64,000 nt of DNA, from the NCBI RefSeq assembly GCF_004320525.1, contig NZ_SIHX01000006.1, forward strand, positions 124,001-188,000, given 5' to 3'. Below the pieces are notes generated by a model that had not been told where the DNA came from, made no database searches, and worked only from the letters and a program-made list of their open reading frames with translations. The DNA is from Arthrobacter sp. S39. Its GTDB lineage: Bacteria > Actinomycetota > Actinomycetes > Actinomycetales > Micrococcaceae. Position 1 is the first letter of the stretch. Each line of letters begins with the position of its first letter. The translations under genes were made by a program, and so were the position numbers. Positions 34,602 to 43,914 of this stretch are shown here, in pieces.

Positions 34602-35723
34602 ATGCCGGCGGACAGCCAGACAGCAGACCTCTCGCCCCTCTTCGCGCCCTTCGACATCGGCCCGCTGAACCTCCGAAACCGGTTCGTCATGGCCCCCATG
34701 ACCCGCGAATTCTCGCCCAACGGAGTCCCGGGACCCGACGTCGCGGCCTACTACTCCCGCCGGGCCGCTGCCGGAGTGGGACTGATCATCACCGAGGGCA
34801 CCTACATCGACCACCCTGCCGCGGGCGACTCAGGCGATGTGCCGCAGCTCTTCGGCGATGCGGCCCTTGATGGCTGGCGCTCGGTCGTGGACGGCGTCCA
34901 CGCTGCAGGCGGCGCGATCATCCCGCAGCTATGGCACCGGGGCGGACGGCGCTCACCAGGAACCGGGCCGAACCCGGAGGTGCCCAGCATTTCGCCATCC
35001 GGCGTCTCCTACGGCAAGATCCCCGCCGCCCGCGCGGCTTCCTTGGGCGACATCGAGGAGATTGTTGCCTCTTACGCCCGGGCTGCCGGGACGGCCCAGG
35101 CTCTGGGTTTTGACGGAATCGAGCTGCACGGAGCGCACGGCTACCTCATCGACCAGTTCCTTTGGGAACGCACCAATCAGCGCACCGATGCCTATGGCGG
35201 GGACCCCGCCGGCCGTGCACGTTTTGCCGTGGAGGTCGTCATGGCCTGCCGGGAAGCCACCGGTCCGGACTTCCCGGTTAGCTTCCGCCTCTCCAACTGG
35301 AAAGCCGGCGATTACAGCGCCGTGCTCGCCCCGACAGCGAAACAACTCGGGGCGCTTCTGCACCCCATCGCGGAGGCGGGAGTGGACGTCTTCCATGTCT
35401 CCACCCGCCGATTCTTCGAGCCAGCCTTTGAGGGTTCGCCGCTCACGTTGGCCGGGTCGGTCCGAAAGTTGACCGGAATCTCAACTATCGCCGTCGGATC
35501 CGTCGGACTGGACGGTGACCTTTGGACGGCATATACGGACGGTGGCCGGGCGAAGACAACAAGCATGGATGGAATAATCGACCGGTTCTCCGACGATGAG
35601 TTCGACCTTGTCGGCGTCGGCCGCGCCCTGCTGTCCGATCCGCAGTGGGTTGCCAAGCTCGAACGCGGCGCCTTCGACGAACTCCACTCCTTCGCCGCCG
35701 AAGACCGCCATATTCTGCACTGA
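34602..35723 (+). CDS. Old Yellow Enzyme family NADH:flavin oxidoreductase
   Basis: A 373-residue TIM-barrel FMN enzyme. The N-terminal phrase is LSPLFAPFDIGPLNLRNRFV, the substrate anion-binding pair lies in GIELHGAHGYLIDQFLWERT, followed by NQRTDAYGG and a C-terminal FMN-phosphate region FDLVGVGRALLSDPQWV. Such enzymes reduce activated C=C bonds of enones, nitro-olefins or 2-enoates. It is in an operon with the ArsR-like regulator and probably co-regulated with the divergent esterase. Confidence 0.93.
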   Translation: MPADSQTADLSPLFAPFDIGPLNLRNRFVMAPMTREFSPNGVPGPDVAAYYSRRAAAGVGLIITEGTYIDHPAAGDSGDVPQLFGDAALDGWRSVVDGVHAAGGAIIPQLWHRGGRRSPGTGPNPEVPSISPSGVSYGKIPAARAASLGDIEEIVASYARAAGTAQALGFDGIELHGAHGYLIDQFLWERTNQRTDAYGGDPAGRARFAVEVVMACREATGPDFPVSFRLSNWKAGDYSAVLAPTAKQLGALLHPIAEAGVDVFHVSTRRFFEPAFEGSPLTLAGSVRKLTGISTIAVGSVGLDGDLWTAYTDGGRAKTTSMDGIIDRFSDDEFDLVGVGRALLSDPQWVAKLERGAFDELHSFAAEDRHILH

Positions 35724-35777
35724 ATGTTCTCTGGGCCCGAGTGAGTAGCTTTGGCACTCACGGGCCTGGCTTCACTG

Positions 35778-35791
35778 CTTAAACGTCTAAG
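35778..35791. promoter_or_regulatory. LacI operator upstream of its own gene
   Basis: CTTAAACGTCTAAG matches the two sites at 36925 and 36964 (consensus CTTAAACGTTTAAG, CpG axis). It lies 9 bp before the LacI start codon, so autorepression is likely. Confidence 0.7.
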
Positions 35792-35799
35792 ATGCCCAT

Positions 35800-36846
35800 A
35801 TGTCAACTGACGGGCGGGCCTGGGTCAATGAGAGCAATTTGACGACGCGTGTAACGATCCACGAAGTGGCTGCGCGGGTGGGGGTGTCAACAGCATCGGT
35901 GTCCTACGCTTTGAGCGGCCGCCCAGGGGTTGGGGCCGAACTTAGGGAAAAGGTTCTCCAGGCCGCCAAGGAATTGGGATACCGGCCGAACAAAGTGGCC
36001 CAGCAATTACGCAGGGGCAAGACCGACGCAATCGGCCTGTTGCTGGCGGACATTGCTAACCCGTTTTACGCTGACGTCGCAAGCGGCGTCATCGGAGCGG
36101 CCACAAGGGAGGGGTTTGAAGTATTTGTGTCCCACGTGGGCGTCGACGGTGAACGTCAGGCTGATGCTGCCGGCGCCCAACTGGACCGCAACTCCGCAGG
36201 GCTCCTGTTCACCTCGGTGGCCGCGCGGGACCTCCCACTTCTACACCGGCTGATCAACGGCGGCGTTCCATTCGTGCAACTCCACCGTTCACTCGACGGA
36301 GTTGCTGCTGATTCAGTTGCCATCGACAACACCGCTGCTGCCAGAGAGATCGGCGTTCATCTGGCACTGTCAGGACAAGGTAATATCGCCATTCTCGGCG
36401 GGCCGGAAGTATCCAGCGTTTCGCGGAACCGGGTTAGAGGCTTCCGCGAAGGCGCAGCTTCGGGCAAAGCCCAAATTGTCAACGTTGAAGGAACCTGGGG
36501 TGCACTTACCCGGGAATCAGGGGCTCGGCGTGCCGCTGAGCTGTTCAGAACTCACCCACACGTAGACAGTATCTTGTGCGGTAACGACCTGATCGCCCTT
36601 GGCGTCCTTGATGTTTGCGAGGAGCTGGGCAAAACGGTACCCAATGACGTAGCGGTTGCCGGTTTCGACGACTTGAGCTTCTCCAGTGCCGGACCCTTGA
36701 AGCTGACATCGGTAGAAGTTCCGCGCGCATTAATGGGGCGCCGGGGGTTCGAGCTGCTCCACCGGCGAATCGGCGGCTGGGACGCCCCACCGGTCCAGGA
36801 GATACTCCCACACCAGCTGAAGATCAGGGCCACCACGCGAAGTTAG
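35800..36846 (+). CDS. LacI family transcriptional regulator
   Basis: A 348-residue repressor. The helix-turn-helix is IHEVAARVGVSTASVSYAL (about residues 20-38) and the hinge RPNKVAQQLRRGKT with the normal Leu. The effector domain has LLLADIANPFYADVASG, ILCGNDLIALGVLDV and VAGFDDLSFS. It is upstream of and co-oriented with a zinc alcohol dehydrogenase, an MHS transporter and a cyclase-family hydrolase, with operators before itself and before that cassette. Confidence 0.93.
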   Translation: MSTDGRAWVNESNLTTRVTIHEVAARVGVSTASVSYALSGRPGVGAELREKVLQAAKELGYRPNKVAQQLRRGKTDAIGLLLADIANPFYADVASGVIGAATREGFEVFVSHVGVDGERQADAAGAQLDRNSAGLLFTSVAARDLPLLHRLINGGVPFVQLHRSLDGVAADSVAIDNTAAAREIGVHLALSGQGNIAILGGPEVSSVSRNRVRGFREGAASGKAQIVNVEGTWGALTRESGARRAAELFRTHPHVDSILCGNDLIALGVLDVCEELGKTVPNDVAVAGFDDLSFSSAGPLKLTSVEVPRALMGRRGFELLHRRIGGWDAPPVQEILPHQLKIRATTRS

Positions 36847-36924
36847 CTGACGCTCTTTCCCCTCCACCAGGCTCTGTTAGCCAAACACCCCTTGCCAAAT
36901 TACTCTCCGGACGGCACCATTGAC

Positions 36925-36977
36925 CTAATCGTTTAAGTTCCTCGGTAAAAGCCAATGCGAAAACTTAAACGTTTAGG
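36925..36977. promoter_or_regulatory. Twin LacI operators before the dehydrogenase cassette
   Basis: CTAATCGTTTAAG (36925-36937) and CTTAAACGTTTAGG (36964-36977) are centred about 39 bp apart upstream of the dehydrogenase. A TTGACC -35-like box (36920-36925) overlaps the first. Together with the site at 35778 they define a compact local regulon. Confidence 0.7.
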
Positions 36978-36999
36978 TCCGGCAGCGGAGGACTGAGCA

Positions 37000-38097
37000 G
37001 TGACTGATCTTCAAAGGAGAAGAATGAACTCTGACATATCGGGTGACACCCTGACCCCGGCCGTTTTACCAGCCAGGACCCGTCCAGCCACCTCCATGGC
37101 TGCGCTGAGCAAAACCAGTTCTACCCCTGGAGACGTACAGGTGCGCCCACGGCCGGTCCCGCATCCGGGTAACGGCGAACTTCTGGTTCAGACCCTGGCG
37201 TGCGGGTTGTGCGGAAGCGACGTACACGCTTGGCGCCAGGACACCGGGTATGAGTGGGTTAAGGCCCCGGTCACACTCGGCCATGAGGCCGTTGGGAGGG
37301 TAGTTGCCTGCGGACCAAGCGTCTCTGAGGAGTGGATCGGCAGACTCGTCGTCCCCATCGCGATCGATGGATGTGGTGACTGCACCCTGTGCACGGGTGG
37401 GGACCGGCAGTTATGCCGCAGCCGCAGCGTCCTGGGCCTTTCATTCGATGGTTGCGCAAGTGAATACTTTTCCATCCCCGTTCACAGGGCAATCCCGACG
37501 GACAGCACGTTGCCTGCGGCAACTCTCGCTTTGACCGAGCCCCTCTCCGTGGCATTTCACGCTGTGAAGCGCCTGGAAGCGGCGGTGGACACGTGTTTCA
37601 CGATCGTCGTCAGCGGACCGGGTCCGATCGGACTCATGGGGGCGTTGCTGTTGAGTGACCACGGTTACCGTGTGCTACTTATGGGCGCTCCGCGCGATGA
37701 AGACCAGCGGCTTCCGCTTGCGCGGTCACTTGGTCTCGACACCGTGTTGGCCGGAGAAACCCTCCCGGCAGATGTCGGTGGTTGGCTGGAAGCATCCGGC
37801 GCACCGCCGGCGCTGGAAACCGCAATCTCAACGGTTCGTCCAAGCGGAGCCATTGTTGTGGCGGGTCTGTTTCCGGCAGTCCCCGCTGTGGATGTAAATA
37901 TCCTGGCGCGCAATGAGATCCGGTTGCTCGGCAGCTACGGCTCAGTGGCGCATGACTACCGTGCCGCGCTGTCCGTACTTGAATCCGCCCCGGAGAGGTG
38001 GAAATCGCTGGTTACCACGGTCCCTCTATCAGATGGCACACGTGCGTTACGGACAGCAGCCGAAGCCGGCGCCGTCAAGGTTGTACTCATTCCCTGA
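37000..38097 (+). CDS. Zinc-dependent alcohol dehydrogenase (MDR family)
   Basis: A 365-residue medium-chain dehydrogenase. Catalytic zinc ligands are in LACGLCGSDVHAW (Cys), TLGHEAVG (His-Glu) and ALTEPLSVA (Glu); four structural-zinc cysteines are in GCGDCTLCTGGDRQLC. The Rossmann fold reads VVSGPGPIGLMGALL. GTG 37000 follows GGAGG by 8 nt; an ATG at 37024 with its own AGGAG is a second possible start. It resembles threonine/polyol/erythronate-type dehydrogenases; the substrate is unknown. First gene of the LacI-controlled cassette. Confidence 0.92.
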   Translation: MTDLQRRRMNSDISGDTLTPAVLPARTRPATSMAALSKTSSTPGDVQVRPRPVPHPGNGELLVQTLACGLCGSDVHAWRQDTGYEWVKAPVTLGHEAVGRVVACGPSVSEEWIGRLVVPIAIDGCGDCTLCTGGDRQLCRSRSVLGLSFDGCASEYFSIPVHRAIPTDSTLPAATLALTEPLSVAFHAVKRLEAAVDTCFTIVVSGPGPIGLMGALLLSDHGYRVLLMGAPRDEDQRLPLARSLGLDTVLAGETLPADVGGWLEASGAPPALETAISTVRPSGAIVVAGLFPAVPAVDVNILARNEIRLLGSYGSVAHDYRAALSVLESAPERWKSLVTTVPLSDGTRALRTAAEAGAVKVVLIP

Positions 38098-38154
38098 ATC
38101 TCTTTATTACCGCCTCACACAGAGGTCTGCCCTCTACATAATCAAGGAAAAACA

Positions 38155-39519
38155 ATGTCCCCTTCAAAGGTCAAGGCCACCGGCAACGCTGCCGGAACCC
38201 GCCCGAAGAACTCCATTCGCAAGGTTGTGTTTGCCAGCCTGATCGGTACTGCCATCGAGTGGTACGACTTCTTCCTATATGGATCCGCCGCTGCCCTCGT
38301 TTTCGGCCCCTTGTTCTTTCCCAGCGAGGAACCGGCGACAGGGGTTCTCCTGGCGTTCGGCACCTACGCCGTCGGCTTTGTTGCCCGTCCAGTCGGAGGC
38401 ATCATCTTCGGCCACTATGGTGACAGGGTCAGTCGCAAGAAGATGCTGGTTATCAGCCTGCTGCTGATGGGAGCCGCGACATTCGCCATCGGCCTACTGC
38501 CCACTTACGGGACCATTGGCTTTGCCGCTCCTCTGCTGCTGGTCTTCTGCCGCCTTCTGCAGGGCTTCGCCGTAGGAGGCGAATGGGGCGGGGCAGTGCT
38601 CATGGCGGCCGAACACGGCGATGACCGTCATCGCGGCTTCTGGTCCTCCTGGGTCCAAGCCGGCGTTCCGTTGGGCAACCTTCTTTCCGCCATCGTGCTC
38701 TGGATCCTGGCCGCCGTACAGTCTGATGCGGACTTCAACTCCTGGGGCTGGCGGGTTCCATTCCTGTTGAGCGCAGCCCTGGTCCTCACTGGCCTGTGGG
38801 TCCGAATGAGTATTGAAGAATCCCCCGTGTTTGCCGAAGCCAAGGAGCAGCAGCAGGCGGCAGGAAAAACCAGGGCGCCCATCCTGGAAGTGCTGCTCAA
38901 ATACCCCAAGGAAGTTGCGGTCGCGATGGGAATGCGGCTGGCCGAAAACATTGCTTATTACGTGTTTACGATCGTGGTCATCACGTACATGGTGACGTAC
39001 CAAGGCATGAGGAAAGACGCGGCTATCGCCGGTGTCTTGGTCGGCTCAGTATGCCAGTTCATACTTACCCCTTTGGTCGGGGCCTTGTCAGACAGGGTTG
39101 GCCGCCGACCCCTATATCTGATCGGTGCCGCCGGCACCGGCCTCTGGGGCTTCGCCTTCTTTCCACTGGTAGACACGCACAACGACGGGCTGATCATGCT
39201 GGCGATCGTCGTAGGCCTTGTTTGCACCACGCTGATGTATGCACCCCAGGCCGCGTTTTTCTCCGAGCTCTTCGGCACCTCGGTACGCTACAGCGGCGCC
39301 TCACTCGGCTACCAGCTGGCCTCCGTCTTTGCCGGCGGACTGGCACCGCTGATCTCTGTGGCCCTGCTGGGCAGCGTGGACCAAAAGAACACACTTGGAG
39401 TCAGTATCTACCTTGCCATCGCTGCGGCGATCACCTTTATCGCCGCCCTCGTCGCACGGGAAACCTCCGGCTCCTCGCTCCGGCATGACCGGGTCACCCA
39501 GCAGGAATCCGCCAACTGA
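38155..39519 (+). CDS. MFS transporter, metabolite:H+ symporter (MHS) family
   Basis: A 454-residue twelve-helix carrier. MHS-type phrases include GTAIEWYDFFLYGSAAALVF, the loop GHYGDRVSRKKMLV (MFS motif A) and FCRLLQGFAVGGEWGGAVLM. This family imports shikimate, alpha-ketoglutarate, citrate, proline/betaine and similar carboxylates with protons. It lies between the zinc dehydrogenase and the cyclase-family hydrolase, so it probably imports the cassette substrate. Confidence 0.93.
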   Translation: MSPSKVKATGNAAGTRPKNSIRKVVFASLIGTAIEWYDFFLYGSAAALVFGPLFFPSEEPATGVLLAFGTYAVGFVARPVGGIIFGHYGDRVSRKKMLVISLLLMGAATFAIGLLPTYGTIGFAAPLLLVFCRLLQGFAVGGEWGGAVLMAAEHGDDRHRGFWSSWVQAGVPLGNLLSAIVLWILAAVQSDADFNSWGWRVPFLLSAALVLTGLWVRMSIEESPVFAEAKEQQQAAGKTRAPILEVLLKYPKEVAVAMGMRLAENIAYYVFTIVVITYMVTYQGMRKDAAIAGVLVGSVCQFILTPLVGALSDRVGRRPLYLIGAAGTGLWGFAFFPLVDTHNDGLIMLAIVVGLVCTTLMYAPQAAFFSELFGTSVRYSGASLGYQLASVFAGGLAPLISVALLGSVDQKNTLGVSIYLAIAAAITFIAALVARETSGSSLRHDRVTQQESAN

Positions 39520-39616
39520 CCCCACCGGTCCAAGTCTCGGGCACATCACATTACTGCGGAGGGGCGGCCCTGAATTCTTCGGGGAAGCCCCTCCGAAATA
39601 CTCAAAGGAGAAGGAA

Positions 39617-40582
39617 ATGTCACAGCCACCTGTACCGCATATATCCGAACTGCTGGACGGCTCTCCAAAAAACTGGGGGAAGTGGGGCCCGGACGACGAA
39701 GTCGGCGGACTCAACTACCTGGACGCGGAACAAGTGCTGAGAGGCACAAAGGAAATACGGTCTGGGAAGACTTTTACGCTCCAGGTGCAGATCGGCCATC
39801 CCCACGGTGATCCGGCGTACCCCGGCCCCCGTACCCCAGCGGCCCGGGTCAACACCATGGACCGGGGACACTACCTGAACGGAACCGGTCTGAGTTTCCC
39901 GGGCGGGCTTGAGTTGGCCGACGACATGATCACCATGTACCTGCAGGGCTCCAGCCAGTACGACGCTCTGGGCCACCTCTGGTACGGCGATGAGATTTAC
40001 AACGGCTACCCCGCCGAATCAACCACCGGAGGCATGAAGAAAGCCAGCATCCTGCCCATCGCCGAGAAAGGCATCGCCGGACGAGGCATTCTCCTCGACG
40101 TTGCCCGGCACCGAGGCAAGCAGTGGCTCGACAAGGGCGAAACCTTTACGCACGAAGATCTGATGAACACCGCCGCCAGCCAGGGCTGCGAAATTCTCCC
40201 GCGGGACATCCTCCTGGTACGGACCGGATGGCTGGAGTACTTCTACGCGACACCCAGGGAGGAGTTCTACGAAAACTTCAATGAGCCCGGCCTTACCTAC
40301 AGCCGGGAACTGGTCGAATGGTTCCAGAAGATGGAGATCCCGAACCTGGTCACTGACACCATCGCCAACGAAGTCACCATCCATCCCGAATCCGGGGTTG
40401 CCCTGCCACTGCACAATGCCCTAATGCGGAACCTCGGAGTCACCTTCGCAGAAATCATCGATCTTGCGGCCCTTGCTGCAGACTGCGCCGCTGACGGCCA
40501 ATACACGTTCCTCTACACCGCAGCACCTCTGAAGGTCGTGAATGGCACTGGAGCCCCCGTTAATCCTCTGGTCGTCAAATAG
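39617..40582 (+). CDS. Cyclase family protein (metal-dependent hydrolase)
   Basis: A protein of about 321 residues from ATG 39617 after AAAGGAGAAGG; earlier in-frame starts run into the transporter gene. The metal-binding segment is GSSQYDALGHLWYGDEIYNG, the Q-[WY]-D-x-x-x-H variant of the kynurenine-formamidase/cyclase motif. Further family residues are in ILLDVARHRGKQWL and NEVTIHPESGVALPLHNAL. Members hydrolyse amides or lactones with Zn or Mn. As the last cassette gene it may open a ring or lactone made by the dehydrogenase. Confidence 0.88.
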   Translation: MSQPPVPHISELLDGSPKNWGKWGPDDEVGGLNYLDAEQVLRGTKEIRSGKTFTLQVQIGHPHGDPAYPGPRTPAARVNTMDRGHYLNGTGLSFPGGLELADDMITMYLQGSSQYDALGHLWYGDEIYNGYPAESTTGGMKKASILPIAEKGIAGRGILLDVARHRGKQWLDKGETFTHEDLMNTAASQGCEILPRDILLVRTGWLEYFYATPREEFYENFNEPGLTYSRELVEWFQKMEIPNLVTDTIANEVTIHPESGVALPLHNALMRNLGVTFAEIIDLAALAADCAADGQYTFLYTAAPLKVVNGTGAPVNPLVVK

Positions 40583-40946
40583 CCCGTTGCTATGCTGGCG
40601 CCAATCCGTGCGGATCATACAGATCCCCACCGAAGCGAGCCTGGCCCAAGCTGTACTCGGGCTGTCTATCTCTGGGCCAGCGCCTTAGTAAGATTCGAGC
40701 TCGGAAATCGCGCACACGTGCGCCGCTCCCCTTCCGCCCTAGATTGACGGAAGGTCCATTGTCGGCGTGAAAACAACGGGAGTAGAAGTTGAACGCGGCG
40801 TATTCGGACGCGAGCACGAGAATGCGCCGCGAACTGTGAGAGTGAGTCACGTTCCATCGAAGAGGACGATTCAGCATCACGGAAAACCACCCCGACACTG
40901 AAGTTTCGCGAGTAGCGCCTGTCGGTCCGACTGTCCTCACTGTGCC
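40583..40946. other. Non-coding gap between the cyclase and ECF genes
   Basis: About 360 bp with no convincing gene. CTGGCCCA (40641-40648) and TGGGCCAG (40673-40680) form an 8-bp inverted repeat that may act as a weak terminator after the cyclase gene. No RNA gene or repeat is otherwise seen. Confidence 0.5.
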
Positions 40947-40973
40947 CTCAGACTCAGACTCAGACTCAGACTC
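40947..40973. repeat. Hexamer tandem repeat overlapping the ECF stop codon
   Basis: CTCAGA is repeated four times plus CTC. On the minus strand, in the ECF frame, this reads GTC TGA GTC TGA and so on, a series of tandem in-frame stop codons starting with the natural stop at 40966. Confidence 0.85.
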
Positions 40974-43914
40974 GGAGCTGGGGCCGGTCCCTGGCCTGGG
41001 CGGAACGCGCCTGCGCGGCGTGCCCGCCCGCGCTGGAGACCGGCTTCACCCGCCGGAACGCGGCGAGAATGGCCCGCCCCACGACGGCGATGCCGATGAT
41101 GGTGGTGACGGCACGCAGGGTGTCCCAGCCCGCCGTCGACGTCACCAGTGAGTACAGCAGGAAGCTGGAGAGGTTGGTGCCCAGCGGCGCGCCCGGCACG
41201 TAGGAGATGCCAGTGCCGGCGCCCACCGCGAAGGGCCAGAACCACAGGTTGGTCAGCAGGCCGAACAGGTAGGACGCCACCACGCCGTAGCCGGCCAGCA
41301 TCCACAGTTCGGCTCTTCCGCGCACCCGGCGGGGGAGCAGCCCGGCCCCCGCGGCCACCCACGCGCAGGCGAAGATCTGGAACGGTGTCCAGGGGCCGAT
41401 GCCGCTCCACAAGGCGCTGGAGACGGCGATGGTGGCGGCGCCGAGGAGCATGCCGAAACGGGGACCGAAGGCCCGGCCCGCAAGGATCAGCAGGATAAAG
41501 ACCGCCTCCACGCCCCCGACGCCGGTGCTCGCCACCCGCACCGCCGAGCCGACGGCAGCCAGCACGCCCAGCAACGCCACCGTATGCGCCGAGCTGACCG
41601 AGCCGTCGAGGGACACCACGATGGCAATGACGGCCAGCGGCGCGATGGCCAGCGCGGCGTAGGGGAGTGCCGCGGCGGCATCCTCCGGGAAAGCCGCGGC
41701 GAGCAGCGGCCAGCAGAACGCCGCGAGGGCCACAAGGTTTGCCGCGGCGAGGGCTGCGAGCTCGAGGCCCCGCGGCATCCGGATTTTGTGCGATTTATTG
41801 GCTGCCGGAATGTCGCTCCGCCGGTCGGTGAACCGCGGTGCCGGGAGGCGGTGCGCTGTTTCACTGTGCCGTGTGGCGGGACTGGCCAGGACGTCACCTG
41901 CCGGGGCCGCTTCAGTCAGCGAAGAGGGTGCGACGCCGTCACGCATCGGGAGGATCCGGGCGCCGAGGCCGTGGGCAAAATCGTGGTCGTGGGTGGCGAT
42001 CAGGACCGCCGCGCCGGAGTCCGCCGCGGCCTGCAGCGCCGCAGAAACTGCCGCGCGCGCCGCAGGATCGAGGCCGCGGGTGGGCTCATCGATCAGGAGG
42101 ACCTGGGGAGCGTCCATGGTCTGCAGTGCGATGGCTAGGATCCTGCGCTCGCCGGCCGAGAGGTCCCGGGGATGCTCGTGGCCAATGGGAATGCTGGCGT
42201 CGCCCCGCAACAGGGCAAGGTGTGATTCCGCTGAGCGTGGGGGAAGCTGGCTGCCCGGGCGGCGCAGATCTCCGTGGCGCCTGCCTGACGTACGTCGCTT
42301 TGATTGACGAGCAGCGCGCGCCAGCCGCCGCTCGGCCGCGCGGAGTTCTCCGGCCACGGTATCCCTGGTGAAGAGGTCGTCCGAGGCGTCCGGCACCAGG
42401 GCGACGCGGCCGCCGTCGACAGTGCCGCCGTCGACCGTTCCATCACCCACGGTGCCTTGCCTGTCCTTGCCTTGAGCGCTCGTGCCTTCACCGAGGGCGA
42501 GGGCCACCAGGAGGGACGACTTCCCGGCACCGTTCGGCCCCACCAGGGCCACCACTTCGCCGCGGTGCAGGGTCAGGGACGCCTCGCGCACCAGCGGCGT
42601 GCCCTTGCGGTGCACCGCGAGGTTCGTGGCAGTCAGGACGGGGGAGTGCTCCGCCGTCGGTACCGGCGTCGGACCGGCAACGGCAGGAAGCGAGGACGGG
42701 GAGGGCGCAACGCCGGGGACCAGGGCGCCGTCGTCGATGGTCCACCACGAGTCGGCCACGGGTATGAGCGGCTGTGCCCGGTGCTCCGCCACGATGACGC
42801 AGACACCTGCTTCGCGGGCGAGTGCGCTGAGCACGGCGGTGACGTGGATGCGTGCTGCCGTGTCAAGGTCGGCCAGGGGTTCGTCCACCAGGAGCAGGGG
42901 CGGTTGCTCCACCACGGCGGCGGCGATGGCCACGAGCGTTGCCTCGCCGGCCGAGAGGGTGCTGACATTCCGGTCCAGCAGCGCCGACACTCCGATGCTC
43001 TCCGCAACCTCCAGCACCCGGGCCTTGGCGGCATCGGATGCCACGCCGCGCAGCTCAAGGGCGAGGCCGATTTCGTCCCGGACCCGGCTGCTGGCGAACG
43101 CGGCGCGGGGATTCTGCAGGACGACGCCGATGAGGCGTGCGGTATCGCGCGGCGGCGTGCCGGCGCGGTCCGTTCCGCCGACGCGCAGCGTGCCGGAAAC
43201 GTCCCCGCCGTCGACGTGGGAGAGGAGGCCCGCGATGCCCCGCAGGATGGTGGATTTGCCGGAGCCCGTGGGCCCGGTGATGACCGCAACGGATCCGCCC
43301 GGCGGCGCGAATGCGGCGACGCGCACCTGAGCGTCGCCAACCAGGAATTGTGCGTCCCGGATGAGGACCGGCGCCTCGTTGCCGTGGCCGGGATGGTGTG
43401 CTGCCCGGCTCCCGAAGCCGCGCAGCTCCAGGGCCGCGGCCACCCGGCCGGCGTGCTCGAGGGTGCGTTCGAGCACGGGCACCAGGGCACGGGCGCCGAA
43501 CCGTTCGCCCCGCAGCCGGAACGCCAGTCGCACGGAGGTCACGGCGTCGGCAAGCGCCGGAAGGGCCGCCCACGCCACCACCAGCATCCGGGCAATGCCC
43601 TGCATGGGGCCGCGGCGGGCCAGGTGCACGAAGCCGCGGGCGATGTCCACCCAGGCGTTGAGGATGCCGAAACCGAGGATCATCCCGGCAATCGGCAGGG
43701 CGGACAGGACCGCCGCCCACAGTCCGGGCCCCGTCAGCGGTCCGAGGAGGACCACATGGGCGTACGGGGCAGGCAGCCGCACCGGCGGGAAGTCGAGCAG
43801 GACAGGTTCACCGATGCCCGCCCCGTTGAAAAGGATGCGGTAGATGACCCGCGCCGCGATGAACACAACGGCGAGAGCCGCCGCTGCGCGTAACGGCGCG
43901 GGTCGAAAGGTCAT
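40966..43914 (-). CDS. Single-polypeptide ECF transporter (T + ATPase + ATPase + S)
   Basis: A 982-residue fusion. Residues about 1-190 are an EcfT-like membrane component with two Ala-Arg-Gly-type helices (SVRLAFRLRGE; AAALELRGFG). Residues about 200-420 are ATPase 1 (GPTGSGKST; signature-like STLSAGEATLVAIA; LLLVDEPLADLD). Residues about 440-700 are ATPase 2 (GPNGAGKSS; DLSAGERRILAIAL; LLIDEPTRGLD). Residues about 740-960 are an S-component-like membrane domain (FGPRFGMLLGAATIAVSSAL; GPWTPFQIFACAW). Energy-coupling transporters take vitamins or trace metals; these parts are normally three or four proteins. An adjacent lipoprotein overlaps it by 4 nt. The substrate is unknown; cobalamin or a related vitamin is a guess. 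Confidence 0.88.
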   Translation of the reverse strand: MTFRPAPLRAAAALAVVFIAARVIYRILFNGAGIGEPVLLDFPPVRLPAPYAHVVLLGPLTGPGLWAAVLSALPIAGMILGFGILNAWVDIARGFVHLARRGPMQGIARMLVVAWAALPALADAVTSVRLAFRLRGERFGARALVPVLERTLEHAGRVAAALELRGFGSRAAHHPGHGNEAPVLIRDAQFLVGDAQVRVAAFAPPGGSVAVITGPTGSGKSTILRGIAGLLSHVDGGDVSGTLRVGGTDRAGTPPRDTARLIGVVLQNPRAAFASSRVRDEIGLALELRGVASDAAKARVLEVAESIGVSALLDRNVSTLSAGEATLVAIAAAVVEQPPLLLVDEPLADLDTAARIHVTAVLSALAREAGVCVIVAEHRAQPLIPVADSWWTIDDGALVPGVAPSPSSLPAVAGPTPVPTAEHSPVLTATNLAVHRKGTPLVREASLTLHRGEVVALVGPNGAGKSSLLVALALGEGTSAQGKDRQGTVGDGTVDGGTVDGGRVALVPDASDDLFTRDTVAGELRAAERRLARAARQSKRRTSGRRHGDLRRPGSQLPPRSAESHLALLRGDASIPIGHEHPRDLSAGERRILAIALQTMDAPQVLLIDEPTRGLDPAARAAVSAALQAAADSGAAVLIATHDHDFAHGLGARILPMRDGVAPSSLTEAAPAGDVLASPATRHSETAHRLPAPRFTDRRSDIPAANKSHKIRMPRGLELAALAAANLVALAAFCWPLLAAAFPEDAAAALPYAALAIAPLAVIAIVVSLDGSVSSAHTVALLGVLAAVGSAVRVASTGVGGVEAVFILLILAGRAFGPRFGMLLGAATIAVSSALWSGIGPWTPFQIFACAWVAAGAGLLPRRVRGRAELWMLAGYGVVASYLFGLLTNLWFWPFAVGAGTGISYVPGAPLGTNLSSFLLYSLVTSTAGWDTLRAVTTIIGIAVVGRAILAAFRRVKPVSSAGGHAAQARSAQARDRPQLRV

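Noticed and set aside
42304..43893. Very long plus-strand open frame (529 codons) opposite the ECF gene
   Set aside because: Gly/Arg/His-rich, with no family motif; it is the mirror of GC-rich minus-strand codons in a gene whose own frame has Walker motifs.
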